A program made the translations under genes and the position numbers. Below are positions 62,561 through 64,000 of a stretch of DNA of 64,000 nt, in pieces (the first letter of the stretch is position 1; the number at the start of each line of letters is the position of its first letter). The notes beneath the pieces are model-generated. The model was not told the origin of the DNA and did no database searches. It was given only the letters and a program-made list of their open reading frames with translations. Source of the stretch: Hyphomicrobiales bacterium (GTDB lineage Bacteria; Pseudomonadota; Alphaproteobacteria; Rhizobiales; Beijerinckiaceae); contig JAIXSR010000140.1 of assembly GCA_027484605.1 (NCBI GenBank), positions 1 through 64,000 of the forward strand. The letters run 5' to 3'.

Positions 62561-64000
62561 CGAGCATCCTCCGGATATCATGGCGGCAGGAGCCGCAATT
62601 GGTGCCGGCCTTCAGCGCGTCGCCGATGGCTTCGACCGATGCCGTGCCGCTGCGGATGGCGGCGAGAATCTCGTTCACGCCCACCTGGAAACAGGCGCAG
62701 AGCATGGCCCCGCGATCCGGCCGGTCAGCCCCGCCGCGGCCGGCCAGGATCCGGAAGCGTTCTCCGGCAGAATGGCGGCTGGCCATGGCATCGGCGAGGA
62801 AGGCGCGGGACAGGGCCACCGGCTCAGGCCCGAGGAACAAGGCTCCGGCAAGCGCCTCGCCGCGGAAGGCCGCAAGCCTCGACCGGCCGGCCTCGCGATC
62901 ATGCAGGGCCACCCATTCCGCCGCATCCTCGGCAAGGCCGAACAGCCGCGCGGCCATGGGTTGGATCTCCTCGGGCGCGTGTTCCCCGGCCATCTCGATC
63001 CGATAGCCGCCTTCCACCGGTGCGATGGCCCAATAGGCGCCTGCCGGCGGGGTCGGGCGCTGCGCTGTCACGGCGAATCCGAACCAATGCGCGGCATAGC
63101 GGTCGATCCGGGCCGGTGTGCGCTTCAGCCCGGGCTGCCCGGAAACCGGGTCGGTCATCCGGTCGACAAGCCGGTCGATGCGGGCATGGCTGGCGAAGCG
63201 GTCGGTCCAGTGGATCGGCACGAAGACCGAGCCCGGGCGCTGCCGCTTCGTGACCAGCGCACGGAGGATCGCCTCGCCATGCGGCGTCGTCACCCGGACG
63301 AGATCGGCAGCCGCGATTCCGGCCGCCTCGGCATCGGCGGGGTGGATCTCGACAAAGGGCTCGCCGAACTGGCCGAGCAGGGCCGGCGCCCGCCCGGTCC
63401 GGGTCATCGTGTGCCATTGGTCGCGGATGCGGCCGGTATTCAGCCAGAGTCCATGCCGGTCATCGCGCGGCTTCGAGACGGGCGGCAGGCCCACCGCGAT
63501 CATGCGCGCCTTGCGGTCCGGCGTATAGAAGCCGCCCCGCGCAAAGAAGCGCCCGCCTTCGGGGCCGGCAAGGGGTTTTGGCCAGAGGAAGGGCGCCATG
63601 GCGTCGAAGGCGGCATCGCCGATGGCGGCCACGCCACCGATGTCGAAATCGCGGGAGCCGTCATTCTCGAAGGCGGAGAGGGCGGCATGTTCCCGGAAGA
63701 TCGCCGCCGCATCGGCATAGTCGAAGCCGGAAAAGCCCATCCGCCTCGCCACCTCTGCCAGCATCCACCAATCGGCACGGGCTTCGCCCGGCGGGGGCAG
63801 GAAACCGCGCTGGCGGGAGATCCGGCGCTCGGAATTCGTCACCGTGCCATCCTTCTCGCCCCAGCCAAGGGCGGGCAGCAGCACATGGGCATGCCGGGTG
63901 GTGTCGGTCTCGGTCAGGATGTCGGAGACCACGACGAAGGGGCAGGCCTTCAGCGCGGCATCCACCCGCCCGGCTTCGGGCAGGGAATCCGCCGGGTTGG
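62532..64000 (-). CDS. nasA: Assimilatory nitrate reductase catalytic subunit, C-terminal part (continues past the window)
   Basis: The visible ~489 residues run off the right edge; there is no start in the window. Molybdopterin-domain features: RHAHVLLPALGWGEKDGTVT, NSERRISRQRGFLPPPGEAR, and a molydop_binding segment WLNTGRIRDQWHTMTRTGRA with VFVPIHWTD. The C-terminus carries a BFD-like [2Fe-2S] module (MLCACFQVGVNEILAAI, GTNCGSCRHDIRRML) as in NasA of the NADH/ferredoxin-dependent assimilatory type. It acts in cytoplasmic nitrate reduction; cysG overlaps its 3' end. Confidence 0.93.
   Translation of the reverse strand, partial: NPADSLPEAGRVDAALKACPFVVVSDILTETDTTRHAHVLLPALGWGEKDGTVTNSERRISRQRGFLPPPGEARADWWMLAEVARRMGFSGFDYADAAAIFREHAALSAFENDGSRDFDIGGVAAIGDAAFDAMAPFLWPKPLAGPEGGRFFARGGFYTPDRKARMIAVGLPPVSKPRDDRHGLWLNTGRIRDQWHTMTRTGRAPALLGQFGEPFVEIHPADAEAAGIAAADLVRVTTPHGEAILRALVTKRQRPGSVFVPIHWTDRFASHARIDRLVDRMTDPVSGQPGLKRTPARIDRYAAHWFGFAVTAQRPTPPAGAYWAIAPVEGGYRIEMAGEHAPEEIQPMAARLFGLAEDAAEWVALHDREAGRSRLAAFRGEALAGALFLGPEPVALSRAFLADAMASRHSAGERFRILAGRGGADRPDRGAMLCACFQVGVNEILAAIRSGTASVEAIGDALKAGTNCGSCRHDIRRMLDDHRLEKAG

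Overview
This 64 kb window is chromosomal DNA from a high-GC alphaproteobacterium. The lineage call rests on gene content: Usg, a DUF4170 protein, MmcB, an ActR/RegA-type regulator, a fatty-acid-type (ScfR/RamB-like) regulator next to isocitrate lyase, and LepA. The genus cannot be fixed from the sequence alone. Genes are packed tightly. Many convergent pairs end within 0-13 bp of each other, and many start codons overlap the preceding stop (ATGA or TGATG).

Region 1 (1-4.2 kb) is a decayed mobile island. It holds a tyrosine integrase with an internal deletion, the first ~41 codons of a second integrase cut by a complete IS3-family element, an unidentified ORF tail fused to the other IS end, and an intact A/T-richer orphan P-loop ATPase. 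Two similar 30-nt repeats (934-963 and 4106-4135), ending like a tRNA 3' terminus, may bound it.

Region 2 (4.2-17 kb) holds an ArsR regulator, two small ferredoxin-like-fold proteins (NIPSNAP, ABM), an iron-chelate/corrinoid-type ABC transporter, an OmpR/QseC-like two-component system, a methyltransferase, and two kinds of transketolase lying tail to tail (one single-chain, one split) with a LysR regulator.

Region 3 (17-27.4 kb) looks like a D-amino-acid / peptide scavenging locus: a D-amino-acid-transaminase-like enzyme, a LysR regulator with two matching operator boxes, dgcN-dgcA (D-glutamate N-acetylation and epimerisation), a five-gene Dpp/Opp-type ABC transporter, and a response regulator lacking its phosphoacceptor Asp.

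Region 4 (27.4-38.9 kb) has a catalytically degenerate AMP-ligase homologue, mmcB coupled to a GMC oxidoreductase, a TetR-controlled RND pump without an outer-membrane factor, a class I aminotransferase and murein endopeptidase MepA.

Region 5 (38.9-64 kb) is mostly housekeeping and central metabolism: a Bug-type binding protein, an MsbA-like exporter, a YeeE/YedE transporter, lepA, transaldolase, the fatty-acid-type regulator and aceA with shared operator motifs, glutaminase, Usg, a CDF transporter, a nitroreductase, an O-antigen-ligase-like membrane protein, an M20 amidohydrolase, an otnK-otnC-mgsA operon converging on dihydroxyacetone phosphate, cspA, infA, a ribokinase-family gene, a glutathione transferase, cysG and the C-terminal part of assimilatory nitrate reductase, which leaves the window at the right edge.
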